The notes under the pieces were generated by a model. That model did not search any database, was not told the DNA's origin, and saw only the letters and a program-made list of their open reading frames with translations. A stretch of 22,216 nt of DNA from Deltaproteobacteria bacterium (lineage in GTDB: Bacteria; Desulfobacterota_C; Deferrisomatia; Deferrisomatales; JACRMM01): NCBI GenBank assembly GCA_016218905.1, contig JACRCS010001023.1, positions 1-22,216 of the forward strand, in the 5' to 3' direction. Below, piece after piece: positions 8,105 through 17,669 of the stretch (position 1 is its first letter; each line of letters opens with the position of its first letter). Position numbers and translations under genes: made by a program.

Positions 8105-10954
8105 CTACTCCTTGATCAGTCCCAACTCGCGCAGGGGCTCGAGCACGCCATTATCGAGCTTCCCCTGATCGAACGGCTGCGCTCCGGCCGCCTTCACGGT
8201 CACGCTGACCTGTCCAGCCAGATCCGCAAGGTTCGCGAGGGCGTTCCAGGCGGTGAAGAGCTGGTTTCGATCCGCCTGGAAGGAAAGCTCCACCGAGGTC
8301 TGTTTGCCCGGTTCCGGTGCCGGTGGGGTCGGCGGCGTGGGACCGGGGGGGGTGGGCCCCGGCGGGACGGGCCCGGGGGGTGTCGGCTCGGGTGGAACAG
8401 GACCCGGTCCAGGGGGCGGGGCCGCCTCCGGCAGGGCCGTCGGCATCATCAGGAAACCAGACTCGAGGTCGATCTCGTCCTCCGGCACCGCAACAGCGAA
8501 CCGCACCTTCGCCAGCGGCACCTCGTACTTCCCGCCAGCGCCGAGGGAGCGGATTGCCCCGAAGGTGTAGCCGAGCAGCCCCTCCTGCACCCCTCTCGCG
8601 ATGGCCTTGCGAACGACGTTGGCTGCCGTGAGGCGAGTGAACCCCAGGAACGAGAAGAACCCGCTCGCTACGTCGGCCGTGCGGATTCCGAGGGTGGGCG
8701 GATCCCCTTCGCCGAGGCGAAACAGCTCGATGATCTTCGTCGGCGTCACCGTCGAGAAGATCCGGGGTTGCACCGAGGTCAGAAGCTCCATCACCCGGTC
8801 GTGAACGCGCGCTCTCTTCTGCTCGTCGAGGGTCGTCTGGAGGGGCCTGCCACCGGCGGCCACCTTCTCGATCCCGAGCCCCCCGCCTTCGCTCCGCGGC
8901 AGCCACACCTCGGTGTAGAGCTTCAGGAACGACGATTCGGCCGCGGATCGTTCCGTCGCCTCCCTCTCGCGCAGCTGTGCCTTCTGCTCGTCGGTCAGGT
9001 TATGTTGTTTCGCCTTCGTCTTGATCTGCTCCGCGGCCATCAAGTAGCGCACGGCCCGCCGAAGAGCCTCGATCTGGTCAGCGGCCGGGACCGCCAAGCT
9101 CACGCCATTTCGGAACTGCCGGGGCTTGTCCCCCGCCCTCTCGAAGTACGCCCTTGCCGTCTCTTCCTGCTGGGACTTCGGTTGAGCGCCGAACTCCAAC
9201 GGCGCGTAGGCCACCAAGAAAGATGGGTCTCGGTCGGGGATGTCCACCGGCTTCTCGGGCCAGACGATCGCCTCCCGGTGCCCGGCGACACGCTCCTCCA
9301 GCATCGTCTTGATGCGGTCCCGAACCCGCACCTCATCCTTGGCGATGATGTCGGCCTCCTGCTCGACCAGGAGGGTGACGTTGGGGTCCTTCTTGAAGCA
9401 GTACCGCACGCCGTCGAAATGGAGGTACAGGCACTGCTCGCGGAGTTCTTTGAGGCACGCCAGCGCCGTGGTGCTGTCGAGGTCGGGCCCGACGCAGGCG
9501 GCGAGCAGGTCCGCCTCGGTGATGCCGGGCGGCAGATGATCCCCTTCCCCCGGTCGGCGCAACCCACCAAAGGAGTACATCAGGATGGCCGTCGCGAGCC
9601 TCGTGGCCGGCCGGCGCGCCGCATCGCCCGGGTTCTCCTTGGCACGGCGGTCGTCGATCCTTCGCACAGTGGCATTGTGCCCGACGAAGTCCTTCTCGAT
9701 GCAGGCCTGGAAGTCCTCCCGCTGGCCCACTTCCTTGAAGAACCCGAGCCGCACCTCGGCGTCGTGGACGGCAACGTCTCCGGGGCCTAAGACGGCGCGG
9801 CTCTTCCCCTCCCGGTGCGCCGCTCGCAGGCATGCGGCTAGGAATCGCAGCGCGCCCCGGGTGCGCTGGAAGTCCGGCAGTGCAGCCCACCGTTCCCGCA
9901 TCAGGTCGATCAGGGCGGGGTGGAACGGGTACGCTGCACGGATGCGGTCCCGCAGCGCGAGCCCTTCTTCCTCGGCCTGCTGACGCTCGGCTTCGGTGCG
10001 GGCGTAGGCCCGCTTCATCTGCGTGACGATCTCCTGATAGGCCGTCGCCGTAGGAGTCGACTCCGCTACGTCGGGGATCCTTCCGAGGAGCCGACGCTGG
10101 ATGACTGAGAGCACCTCGTTTCCCTCCACAGGCTCGCGTCGCTGATCCTTGCGGGCGGCCAGGTGGTCCACCGTCTGGAGGAGGTTCACGTACTCCAGGG
10201 ATTCCCTCTTGCTCGACTGGAGAGTGAACACGAGGGCCGTTGTGTCGGTGTTTCCTACGGCCACCGTGAGCCGTTGCAGGAACGTCAGCGTCTCGTCTCG
10301 AAGGGTCGTCTGCTCGATTCGGACTCCTCCGGCGCTGATGAGGTATTGGAGCACCTCGTCCAGGAGGATGATGTTCGGCCCCTGGGAGAGGAGGGCCAGG
10401 AGTTCGTCACCGCCTGGAGCCACCCGGGTCTCGTCCTGGGCGCGCAGGATCTCGTAGCCCTCCATCCCCTTCAGCGCCCAGGCGATCCACCCCCACATCG
10501 TTCGAGCACGGAAGCCCTGGCCGGGGACCTCCTTGCCATTCGTCGCGTCGAAGAACTGGCCATCGATCACGGCCACGTTCACCTTGCCGGGCTTCGGAAG
10601 GCCCTGGCCTTCCGGTATCACGTCGAGGGCGCTCCTGGAACCGGCGGCATGGAAGAGGGACGCGAGCGTGTGGGACTTTCCGCCCCCGAATGGAGTCACG
10701 AGCTTGAGCACACGATTCCCTGCGCCGCCGGAGAGGCGAGACAGAACATCGTTCAGGAGAGCTCGAAGGCCAGTGGTCAGGTAGGAGGCCTTGAAGAAGT
10801 GCTCGGGGTCTCGGTACACGGCCGGGACATGCGGGTTGCCGTCAGCCAGCGGCCCGAGATCCAGGGCGAAAATGTCTTCCGAGAAGTGCTCGGAGGTGAC
10901 ATCCGGATGAAGGGAGACAACCTCGACCCAAGGCCGCAACGCTCCTGCGCTCAT
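8105..10954 (-). CDS. DUF499 P-loop ATPase (anti-phage-associated)
   Basis: A 949-residue protein. It opens with the DUF499 pattern LHPDVTSEHFSEDIFALDLG and a P-loop TPFGGGKSH at residues 87-95. A Walker B NIILLDE lies at 194-200, and VFTLQSSKRE near 242 may be a sensor strand. The middle is mostly helical. At about 842-890 a run of short PGP/PPGPTP-like units forms a proline/glycine linker before a compact ~65-residue C-terminal domain. DUF499 proteins are large ATPases of defence islands, often beside DUF1156 methylases and DUF3883 helicases, as here. The ATG has GGAGG 7 nt upstream, and the gene starts 43 nt after the caspase-like gene. Its molecular role is not established; ATP-dependent DNA sensing or complex remodelling is inference. 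Confidence 0.88.
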   Translation of the reverse strand: MSAGALRPWVEVVSLHPDVTSEHFSEDIFALDLGPLADGNPHVPAVYRDPEHFFKASYLTTGLRALLNDVLSRLSGGAGNRVLKLVTPFGGGKSHTLASLFHAAGSRSALDVIPEGQGLPKPGKVNVAVIDGQFFDATNGKEVPGQGFRARTMWGWIAWALKGMEGYEILRAQDETRVAPGGDELLALLSQGPNIILLDEVLQYLISAGGVRIEQTTLRDETLTFLQRLTVAVGNTDTTALVFTLQSSKRESLEYVNLLQTVDHLAARKDQRREPVEGNEVLSVIQRRLLGRIPDVAESTPTATAYQEIVTQMKRAYARTEAERQQAEEEGLALRDRIRAAYPFHPALIDLMRERWAALPDFQRTRGALRFLAACLRAAHREGKSRAVLGPGDVAVHDAEVRLGFFKEVGQREDFQACIEKDFVGHNATVRRIDDRRAKENPGDAARRPATRLATAILMYSFGGLRRPGEGDHLPPGITEADLLAACVGPDLDSTTALACLKELREQCLYLHFDGVRYCFKKDPNVTLLVEQEADIIAKDEVRVRDRIKTMLEERVAGHREAIVWPEKPVDIPDRDPSFLVAYAPLEFGAQPKSQQEETARAYFERAGDKPRQFRNGVSLAVPAADQIEALRRAVRYLMAAEQIKTKAKQHNLTDEQKAQLREREATERSAAESSFLKLYTEVWLPRSEGGGLGIEKVAAGGRPLQTTLDEQKRARVHDRVMELLTSVQPRIFSTVTPTKIIELFRLGEGDPPTLGIRTADVASGFFSFLGFTRLTAANVVRKAIARGVQEGLLGYTFGAIRSLGAGGKYEVPLAKVRFAVAVPEDEIDLESGFLMMPTALPEAAPPPGPGPVPPEPTPPGPVPPGPTPPGPTPPTPPAPEPGKQTSVELSFQADRNQLFTAWNALANLADLAGQVSVTVKAAGAQPFDQGKLDNGVLEPLRELGLIKE

Positions 10955-10997
10955 GCAACGTCCTCCGTGCCCAGCCCTTTTCGCTTCAGAGCTAGCA

Positions 10998-12725
10998 TCA
11001 GAACCAATTCAGTCTGCCGATGAAGTCCTGATACATTTGGAGCACCGCTTGTAGCCTGTCCATTGATCGCCCGAATAGACCGGCCCTCAGAGGCGCCCAC
11101 TGTTCTCCTTGTGCCTCCACTTCCTTGTGCAGAGCCGTGAACGGACCGTCTCCATCTCGACTCCTGTGTTTCCAAGCGAATCTGCCGAGCGGGCCCCACC
11201 CCCCGCCACGCAGGTCCGCATACACGAGTCCATAGATCAACTCAAAACGATCGAACGATGCCTCGTAGCTCTTGCCCAGAAAGAGAAGATCGTCTAGGAC
11301 GGGCTGCATCTTCTTGAATAGATACTCGCTTCTCGGGACATAATGACGTTCATGCCCCGGCATCTTTTTGAATAGCTCCATCCGATCTAGCTCAAGCATT
11401 GCCTCGACGACACACGAAACCGCTTCTTTGGTATCATCGCCAGATCGCCTTGATCCTACCGGAACCAGCAAGACAGCTGCCAAATTTCTGTAGTTGCCAG
11501 ATGCAACGGCGGCGATGCCGGCCGAATAGGCCATGAGAACGCTCGGATACCATCGCAATTCGAGCCACGCTACTAAGCCGTTCCTGGTCTCGTGCCCGTC
11601 ACTCAGCCTCGATATCAGCTTCTGCAGCGATGGCACGTGCTCTTCCGAACCCCAATGCGACAGGAGCGCCGCGATCACCTGGAGGTCACCAACGGCAGCC
11701 TCATACCGTTCCATGCGTTCGATGCATGCTTCGGGCGTTACCTGTGTCCCCTGAACCGGAAACTCCGTTTCCGACGTGCTAAGCAAGACCTTGCGAATCT
11801 CCTTCGTGACGAGATCGTCCAGCTTGATGCGAAAACGTGGCTCGGACAGGTACTCCTTCACGAGGTCATCCACAGCCGTCTGCCCTTCGGTGCCATCCAT
11901 GTTGCCCCCTCCCAAAGGCAGCTCGACCAGGATATCCACGTCGGTCTCCGGGGTCCCCTCCAACGCATCCAGAATCGGTGCCGACAAGATGAAGTCGCCG
12001 TCTCCGTCCACGAAGCCGTAGTGCGGCGTCTGGCGAGACTGGATGTCTTTGGCAACGCGCTCGTACACGTAGGCCATCAGGGCGTTGGCCGTCAGGATGC
12101 CGTCCTGAGTTGCCGCGGCGCCGTCGAGCGCCTGGAGGAGGTGCCCCGTGAAGACCGAGTGCCCTGGAATCGGTCCCCCGGCATCGGACACGACCTCATC
12201 GGCCTTCCCCGCCGTCAACACCTGACGCCCGTAGCGCTGAAGCATGTCTTTCAAGAACCGCATGCTCCCGGCGCCCATGGTTCGGGTAATGGCTAACCCG
12301 CCGTAGCACGCATCCATCACGAACAGCATGTGCTTCGCCCGGATGAGGTCCGCATTCCGGGTAAGGTCGTCCCACCGAATGAGTGACCCAAAGTCACCTG
12401 GCGTCGCGTCCACCGGCACGAGGTAGCCGACCTCTCCACGTTTGCCCCTTACGGTATGGCCGTGGCCCGCGAAGAAGATGAAGATCCGGTCGTCGCGATC
12501 AACGTCATCAGAGGTGAACCGCAGGAACTCCTTCAGGATTCTCGCCTTCGTTGCCTCATGGTCCACGAGCAAGGTGACTCTGGCCGGATCGAAGCCACAG
12601 CGACTCGTCAGCTTCTCGGCAACGGCTTCGGCGTCCTGTCGCGCGTAACCGAGAGGGCCCACGACCTGATACGCATTGATCCCGATGATCAGGGCGTTAC
12701 TTCCGGCGTACTTCGGCTGGTACAT
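10998..12725 (-). CDS. Caspase-like (peptidase C14) protein with a large uncharacterised C-terminal region
   Basis: A 575-residue protein. Residues 10-250 form a caspase/metacaspase p20-like domain: ALIIGINAY, catalytic His88 in IFFAGHGH, and catalytic Cys140 in FVMDACYGG, so the dyad is complete. The remaining ~320 residues match no domain I can name with certainty. A stretch near 386-420 with WYPSVLMAYSAGIAAVASG resembles, from memory, a helical C-terminal module that follows varied effector domains in bacterial conflict proteins. The gene starts 16 nt after the methylase and shows no clear ribosome site. Bacterial caspase-like proteases in defence loci usually kill or arrest the cell after activation by a partner. 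The 3' half looks lower in GC than its neighbours. Confidence 0.87.
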   Translation of the reverse strand: MYQPKYAGSNALIIGINAYQVVGPLGYARQDAEAVAEKLTSRCGFDPARVTLLVDHEATKARILKEFLRFTSDDVDRDDRIFIFFAGHGHTVRGKRGEVGYLVPVDATPGDFGSLIRWDDLTRNADLIRAKHMLFVMDACYGGLAITRTMGAGSMRFLKDMLQRYGRQVLTAGKADEVVSDAGGPIPGHSVFTGHLLQALDGAAATQDGILTANALMAYVYERVAKDIQSRQTPHYGFVDGDGDFILSAPILDALEGTPETDVDILVELPLGGGNMDGTEGQTAVDDLVKEYLSEPRFRIKLDDLVTKEIRKVLLSTSETEFPVQGTQVTPEACIERMERYEAAVGDLQVIAALLSHWGSEEHVPSLQKLISRLSDGHETRNGLVAWLELRWYPSVLMAYSAGIAAVASGNYRNLAAVLLVPVGSRRSGDDTKEAVSCVVEAMLELDRMELFKKMPGHERHYVPRSEYLFKKMQPVLDDLLFLGKSYEASFDRFELIYGLVYADLRGGGWGPLGRFAWKHRSRDGDGPFTALHKEVEAQGEQWAPLRAGLFGRSMDRLQAVLQMYQDFIGRLNWF

Positions 12726-12741
12726 GTCGACTGGTACCCGA

Positions 12742-15606
12742 CTACCGGAAACCGAGAGGCAGTTCGTCGGTTTCCATCACGCTGCGCCAGTTGGCCGTGA
12801 GCTTCCCCAGCGCCGACAGCTCGGCCGTGGGCGACACGTCGCCCAGTTCGCCGCCCTTGAGAGCCGGCCCTGCGAGAGCCTGAGCCACGAGCCGAAGCTG
12901 CTCACGGTTCGGCTGCGCCTCTTGCAGATAGCGACGCAGCTCGGCCGGGCGGTTCTCTAGGAGCCACAAGATTCGATGAAGGATGTCGATCAGCGGCTTG
13001 GGTTGCCCGTCCTCCCCCGGAACTCCGAGTTCTTCGTCGTCTCCCCGCTCGCCGAAATCGCGAAGCCGATAGGTTGCCTTTCTCTTCTCGACCAGTTGGC
13101 GCGTGCCTGCCGAGAGGCTGCCCTGACCGTCCAGCTCCACGTGGGTGCCGTTGGCAAAGACGATCGCCTCTCCGGCGTCAAGCTCTGCAATCCGGTAGGT
13201 GTAGCGCCAGAGGATGTAGAACCGGGTTGCCGCGTCCACCCCGGCGAGGCTCTGCTGTCCGCCGTCGCCGCCAGCCAGCTTCGATAGTTTGTCCAGCACG
13301 CGGTCGAGTACGACGGTTTCCACCTCCGCGAGGAACCCTTCGGCCGGCACCTCCTCGCCGTTCGCATATTCGACTCGAGGGAACCGCGTGAACGCTCGCA
13401 GACCGGCGCCCACGCACGCGATCACGAGGTCAGCCCCGGAAATGCCCTGGCTCCAGAGAGCGTCAAGCCGTTCGGTGACAATTCGCTCCAGGTCGGTACG
13501 CACGCTGCCCTCGAACGACCCGCTCCTTGCCTCCGACCGTTTGCGAGCCACAAGAAAGATGCTGGAGGCGAGAGCAGCATCTTCTTGGTGCGCTACGCGC
13601 CCTTTTCTTTCAGTGTCCAGAGGCCATGCTTCAGCGACCTCAAAACCAGCAGTCCGAAGCGCGTAAACCAGAGTTGCCCAGCCCAGAGTTGTCTTGTGTG
13701 CATAGACAATGGCCAAGAGCCCTGTCGGTTTGGTGGCACGATGCGCTTCTTTAAGCGCCTCCAGGAGCCGAGTCTCGTAGAAGGATCTCGCTGCTTCTCT
13801 GGTCCCTCCTTGTCGATACGCCGCAGCCACGCACTCCTTCTTCTTTGGCGTGAGAGCGCCCCCGAAGTGCTCCGGATATAGAAAACCAATTGAGGATCGT
13901 AGCCAAATATAGAAAGAATCCGATAGCTCTGAGTAGCTTTCGTTGTCGTAATATGGTGGATCTGTTATTACAGCATCGAAAAACCCATTCTCAAAATATG
14001 GGTCCGTGGCAGATCTCCTAACACAGAATGATGGTAGCCCTTTGCCTGCTTCTCGTCTTATTACATCTAGCATCATTTCCAAAATAGACAGGGCATCTCC
14101 GCTTCCTCCGCCGAATACGTTTAGTTCGGAATAGTCCCACATCATAGCGAAACGCTTCATCGAAGATAGACTCTCTATCTTCTCCCCAACACTGTTCCAC
14201 CGAGCCAAGGAATTGAATTTGTCAGTGAGTCTGCTAAGTAGCAGTCCAAGGTAAGTAGCTGTGGCTCTAGCCCGCTCCGCACCAATGCCATGGGCGAGCA
14301 TCTCCGCGTGGCAGCGACGGATCTCGCGCGCCATGGTCAGAAGGACGCACCGCTGCCGCGGTGTGAATGCTTGCCGAAACGTCCGGATGCCATACAGGTA
14401 GCTCTTGCCCGTAGCGAGGCCGGCGTTGCCCGTCGGCGGGATCACCTCGTCGAGGCTGTTTGGCCCCAACTCTCGCTCCAGCGCAGCAGCACGCGCGTCG
14501 GCGGTGGCCTGCCGTTCTTCCTCGCCGTGCGCCAGGGACTCGCCCGCGAGATAGAGCTTCCCGCGGCCGTTAGGATTGAGGGCAATGATACACATAAGCT
14601 GTTGACCGAACCCCTGCGTGTCCCCGTAGGTCCGTACGTAGCGGGCGTCGACCGCCGAGTGGCAGAAGGGGCACGTCGTCGAGGAGTTCTCGATGCCTAT
14701 GCCAGGATCGAAACCGAGCCCCTTCACGGATGCGGCTTCCATCACCTCGAACCGCACCCGCTTCTGCGCATGGTCCGGAATCGGCCGAAGAGCCACGTAG
14801 CCGCTCGACTTGTTGCGCAGCCAGGTTTGCCGATAAAGGGGAACTGTGGCTCCGCACGTGGGGTTCGGGCACGGTGCCGTGCGCGTCCAGTAGTGGGAGA
14901 CGATCGAGAGAGCCCTGTCCTTCTTCGACGAGGCCCTGAACAGATCCCCCTGGGTGTTCCGCGCCGTCCCGTTGGACGCCAACTCCAACCGCGGATAGAG
15001 GTCGGCAACCTGCTCCCAGGTGCGGTCCAAGACTTGCCGTCCCCAACGTTCGACGTCGTCCGCCAACTCAGCGCCGAACTGCTGCGGGTACGTCACCGTG
15101 CAGAGTTCAACCAGATGCGCCACCGGGTTGAGTTCCACTGCATGAGACTCACAGCCGAGCCGGAGCGCCTCCAGCGGGATCGCCCCGCCCCCGGCGAACA
15201 TGTCGAGCACGCGAGGCCTCGGGGCCCGGCCGGCCTCGATGTCCTCGGCCGATACGGCCCGCCCGGATTCCGCAGTCAAGCGCTCCGCGTGGGCTTCCAG
15301 CAGATGGCGTTGCGCCTCCGCGATGGTTCTCGGATCTCCCGGGTACTTGCAGAGCCGCGCCAGGAAGGACTCCGCCGCCTTCCTTCCGGCCTGCCGCTCC
15401 TCCTCCGAGCCCTCCGCGGGTACGAAGCGCGACGCGGGCACGAGCGCCCCGTACACCGCCGCCCGACAGGCGACCAACGGCCGGCGGGCCCACCAGAGGT
15501 GCAGGGTCGAGATGTGCCCCTTGCGGACCGACTTCTCCCGCGAAGCCTCGGCGCTGATAGCCTCGATCGGGAGGAAGTCCTCGATGAGGCGGCAGTCGTT
15601 CTTCAT
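12742..15606 (-). CDS. DUF1156-domain DNA methyltransferase (N6-adenine or N4-cytosine type)
   Basis: A 954-residue methylase. The N-terminus FLPIEAISAEASREKSVRKG with HLWWARRPL is the DUF1156 hallmark. SAM-binding motif I is DMFAGGGAIPLEALRLG at 135-151, with the acidic/Asn follow-up VELNP. A zinc ribbon is likely from CPNPTC (246-251) and CPFC (312-315). The catalytic motif IV is DPPYYDN at 549-555, unusually far from motif I because of the inserted ribbon and helical region. A DPPY motif predicts exocyclic amino methylation of A or C. The start overlaps the UvrD-like gene stop by 4 nt (ATGA). Known relatives sit in defence islands with DUF499 ATPases, where methylation probably marks self DNA. 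A segment around the catalytic motif has clearly lower GC. Confidence 0.92.
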   Translation of the reverse strand: MKNDCRLIEDFLPIEAISAEASREKSVRKGHISTLHLWWARRPLVACRAAVYGALVPASRFVPAEGSEEERQAGRKAAESFLARLCKYPGDPRTIAEAQRHLLEAHAERLTAESGRAVSAEDIEAGRAPRPRVLDMFAGGGAIPLEALRLGCESHAVELNPVAHLVELCTVTYPQQFGAELADDVERWGRQVLDRTWEQVADLYPRLELASNGTARNTQGDLFRASSKKDRALSIVSHYWTRTAPCPNPTCGATVPLYRQTWLRNKSSGYVALRPIPDHAQKRVRFEVMEAASVKGLGFDPGIGIENSSTTCPFCHSAVDARYVRTYGDTQGFGQQLMCIIALNPNGRGKLYLAGESLAHGEEERQATADARAAALERELGPNSLDEVIPPTGNAGLATGKSYLYGIRTFRQAFTPRQRCVLLTMAREIRRCHAEMLAHGIGAERARATATYLGLLLSRLTDKFNSLARWNSVGEKIESLSSMKRFAMMWDYSELNVFGGGSGDALSILEMMLDVIRREAGKGLPSFCVRRSATDPYFENGFFDAVITDPPYYDNESYSELSDSFYIWLRSSIGFLYPEHFGGALTPKKKECVAAAYRQGGTREAARSFYETRLLEALKEAHRATKPTGLLAIVYAHKTTLGWATLVYALRTAGFEVAEAWPLDTERKGRVAHQEDAALASSIFLVARKRSEARSGSFEGSVRTDLERIVTERLDALWSQGISGADLVIACVGAGLRAFTRFPRVEYANGEEVPAEGFLAEVETVVLDRVLDKLSKLAGGDGGQQSLAGVDAATRFYILWRYTYRIAELDAGEAIVFANGTHVELDGQGSLSAGTRQLVEKRKATYRLRDFGERGDDEELGVPGEDGQPKPLIDILHRILWLLENRPAELRRYLQEAQPNREQLRLVAQALAGPALKGGELGDVSPTAELSALGKLTANWRSVMETDELPLGFR

Positions 15607-17666
15607 AGTGAGTTAACTTCGTTGATGATTTGTGCCGCCTCTCCCGGGGCGAGGCCTCGGCCCCTTAACACACTCGGAACGGCCATGTCGTCCAAGAAGA
15701 CGGAGCGTTGGCAGAGGAGCGTCTGCCGCTGCGCCAACATCTGTGCGTCTGCGCCGGTCCTTCGATTCACGTGCGAGACGATGCAACACGCCTTGGCCCG
15801 GCTCAGCGACACGTAGAAGAGCCGCCGCTCTTCGATGAGCAGGCCGGTCGCCCGCATCGCCTTTGCACTGGGAATGATCCGCTGCTCTGCCGAGGGGATG
15901 AAGACCACGCTGCCGCTCAGTCCTTTGGCGCCGTGCATCGTGAGAAGCCGCACGCGCGTCGGCGCTGCACCCCCGCCCTGAATTTGCCCCGCACCAATCC
16001 TCGCCGCGACGGCTTCGAGAATCGATTGTTGATCGGCCTCGGTGTCCGCCTGGAAGAACGCGAGCAGTTCCTCCAGCGTCATCTCTGGCGGCAGCTGACC
16101 CGCGAGGCCGTTCCACTCGGCGGTCTCAGCGGGCCGGCCGGGAAAGACGGTGTCGTTCAGCGTGCGGATGATGTCCGGTCCCCGCGCAGCCAGCGTGTCC
16201 AGCGGTGCCCACGCCCGCGCCTCCGTGGCGGCTGCCGTCACCCGTTCCACCCCGGCACTAGCCCTCCCGGTTAGCCAGGCTGGAACGGCCGGGAGCGAGA
16301 ACAGATCTCGGAAGTTCTGGTTGTGCGCGATGCACTCGTCCCCCACCTGTTTGGCAGTCGCGTCCCCGACTCCGTGAAGGATGGTGAGAAGGTCACGGTA
16401 GGCGGGGTAGTCCTCGTCTCCTTGAGCCTGTTGTTCCCGGGTGATCCGGAGGAGGCTGTACAGGGCCCGGAAGGCCTCGTGCTCGTCGCGGAGGCTGGCA
16501 CCACGTGGCGGGTCGAAGGGTACCCCGGCGGCGTTGAGGGCCTCCGCGAGGGGGCCCAACTGGAGCCGCCGGTTACGAATAAGGATGAGGATCTGATCCT
16601 CCCGGCCCTGCATGCCACCGTCGATCAGCGCGCGACACGACTCGGCAACCGCCCGGGCTTCGGCCTGCGCGGTGGCGAAGCCCCACACCATCAACTGCCC
16701 AGGCACGGGCGGATTCGCCTCGTCATAGAGAGGCACGACGTCCTTCGGGAGGCGATTCGGATTGTGGACGATCAGACGCTCGGCAGGCCGCAGCACGGAG
16801 CCGGTGCATCGGAAGCAGTCAGTGAGGACGTGCGTCGAGGCGTCGGGGTAGGTCGCCTCGAACTGCACGATCCCATCCGGGTTGGCGTGCCGAAACGAGT
16901 AGATACTCTGGTCGTCGTCTCCGGCCACGAACAAGGTGACACCGTTTGCGCAGAGATGACGGACGAACTCCTGGTCGCAGGCGTTTAGGTCCTGATACTC
17001 GTCCACGATGAGCTGCTCGATAGGCGGGAGTCGATCCGGTTGGAGTGTGCCCATCCGAAAGGCCTCGACGCACTTGTAGATGACCTCTCCCGGGAGGACG
17101 CAGCTGTAGAGGTGGGTTCTGGCGCCGTGAAAGGCCCCGAACGCCGTCCTCTCCCCCGCCGTGATCTGCGCCTGGTCGATCTCTGCGGGGTCCAGCGTCT
17201 GCCAGTAGGCGTCGTGGGCCAGGCGGATCTGTGTCGCACGGCTACGCGGGCACTGCAGGGCTGCTGCCAGCTCTCGGTCGTAGACCCACGTCTGCTCCCA
17301 GTCATCCAACAAGATGGGCGTGCTGGGGTAGGCGGTGAGGAGATTCGCGCGCCGGAGGATGCGCAACGCCAGGCTGTGCATCGTAGAGATCTGAACTTGG
17401 GTCGACTGCTGCGCACAGGCTCTGCCTGCGCAGCGATCTCGGACACGCCCCCGCAACTCGGCGCACGTCGCGCGTGTGAAGGAGATGACGAAGAGGCGCT
17501 CCCCTGCTACGCCCACGTCTTCGAGGAGATGAACGATCCGCTTCTCGATCGTGTGCGACTTGCCCGTGCCCGGTCCGGCCACCAGTCGAACTTGCGGCGA
17601 ATCGTCACGGGCCGCGCTCCACTGCTGCTCTTCTGCTCGAGCAATCTGCTCTGGGGTAAAAGGCAT
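15603..17666 (-). CDS. UvrD/Rep-family superfamily 1 DNA helicase
   Basis: A 687-residue SF1A helicase with a full motif set: Q motif FTPEQ at 3-7, Walker A AGPGTGKSHT at 30-39, motif Ia FTRAT at 63-67, motif II VDEYQDLN at 221-228, motif III GDDDQSIYSFRH at 249-260, motif V TMHGAKGL at 576-583, and motif VI EERRLFYVSLSRAK at 612-625. It should unwind DNA 3' to 5' using ATP. No nuclease domain is fused at either end and the length is that of a bare UvrD. It starts 3 nt after the SNF2-type helicase stop, with a G-rich ribosome site inside the previous gene's last codons, and overlaps the methylase by 4 nt. Its place inside a defence operon suggests processing of invading DNA rather than housekeeping repair. 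Confidence 0.92.
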   Translation of the reverse strand: MPFTPEQIARAEEQQWSAARDDSPQVRLVAGPGTGKSHTIEKRIVHLLEDVGVAGERLFVISFTRATCAELRGRVRDRCAGRACAQQSTQVQISTMHSLALRILRRANLLTAYPSTPILLDDWEQTWVYDRELAAALQCPRSRATQIRLAHDAYWQTLDPAEIDQAQITAGERTAFGAFHGARTHLYSCVLPGEVIYKCVEAFRMGTLQPDRLPPIEQLIVDEYQDLNACDQEFVRHLCANGVTLFVAGDDDQSIYSFRHANPDGIVQFEATYPDASTHVLTDCFRCTGSVLRPAERLIVHNPNRLPKDVVPLYDEANPPVPGQLMVWGFATAQAEARAVAESCRALIDGGMQGREDQILILIRNRRLQLGPLAEALNAAGVPFDPPRGASLRDEHEAFRALYSLLRITREQQAQGDEDYPAYRDLLTILHGVGDATAKQVGDECIAHNQNFRDLFSLPAVPAWLTGRASAGVERVTAAATEARAWAPLDTLAARGPDIIRTLNDTVFPGRPAETAEWNGLAGQLPPEMTLEELLAFFQADTEADQQSILEAVAARIGAGQIQGGGAAPTRVRLLTMHGAKGLSGSVVFIPSAEQRIIPSAKAMRATGLLIEERRLFYVSLSRAKACCIVSHVNRRTGADAQMLAQRQTLLCQRSVFLDDMAVPSVLRGRGLAPGEAAQIINEVNSL

Positions 17667-17669
17667 GCG

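Noticed and set aside
7826..9790. Long + strand open frame (654 codons) opposite the AAA and DUF499 genes
   Set aside because: No domain, low-complexity Arg/Gly composition, and it crosses two well-supported minus-strand genes.
14290..15816. Long + strand open frame (508 codons) opposite the methylase
   Set aside because: Antisense shadow of the DUF1156 methylase, whose motifs and overlaps are convincing.
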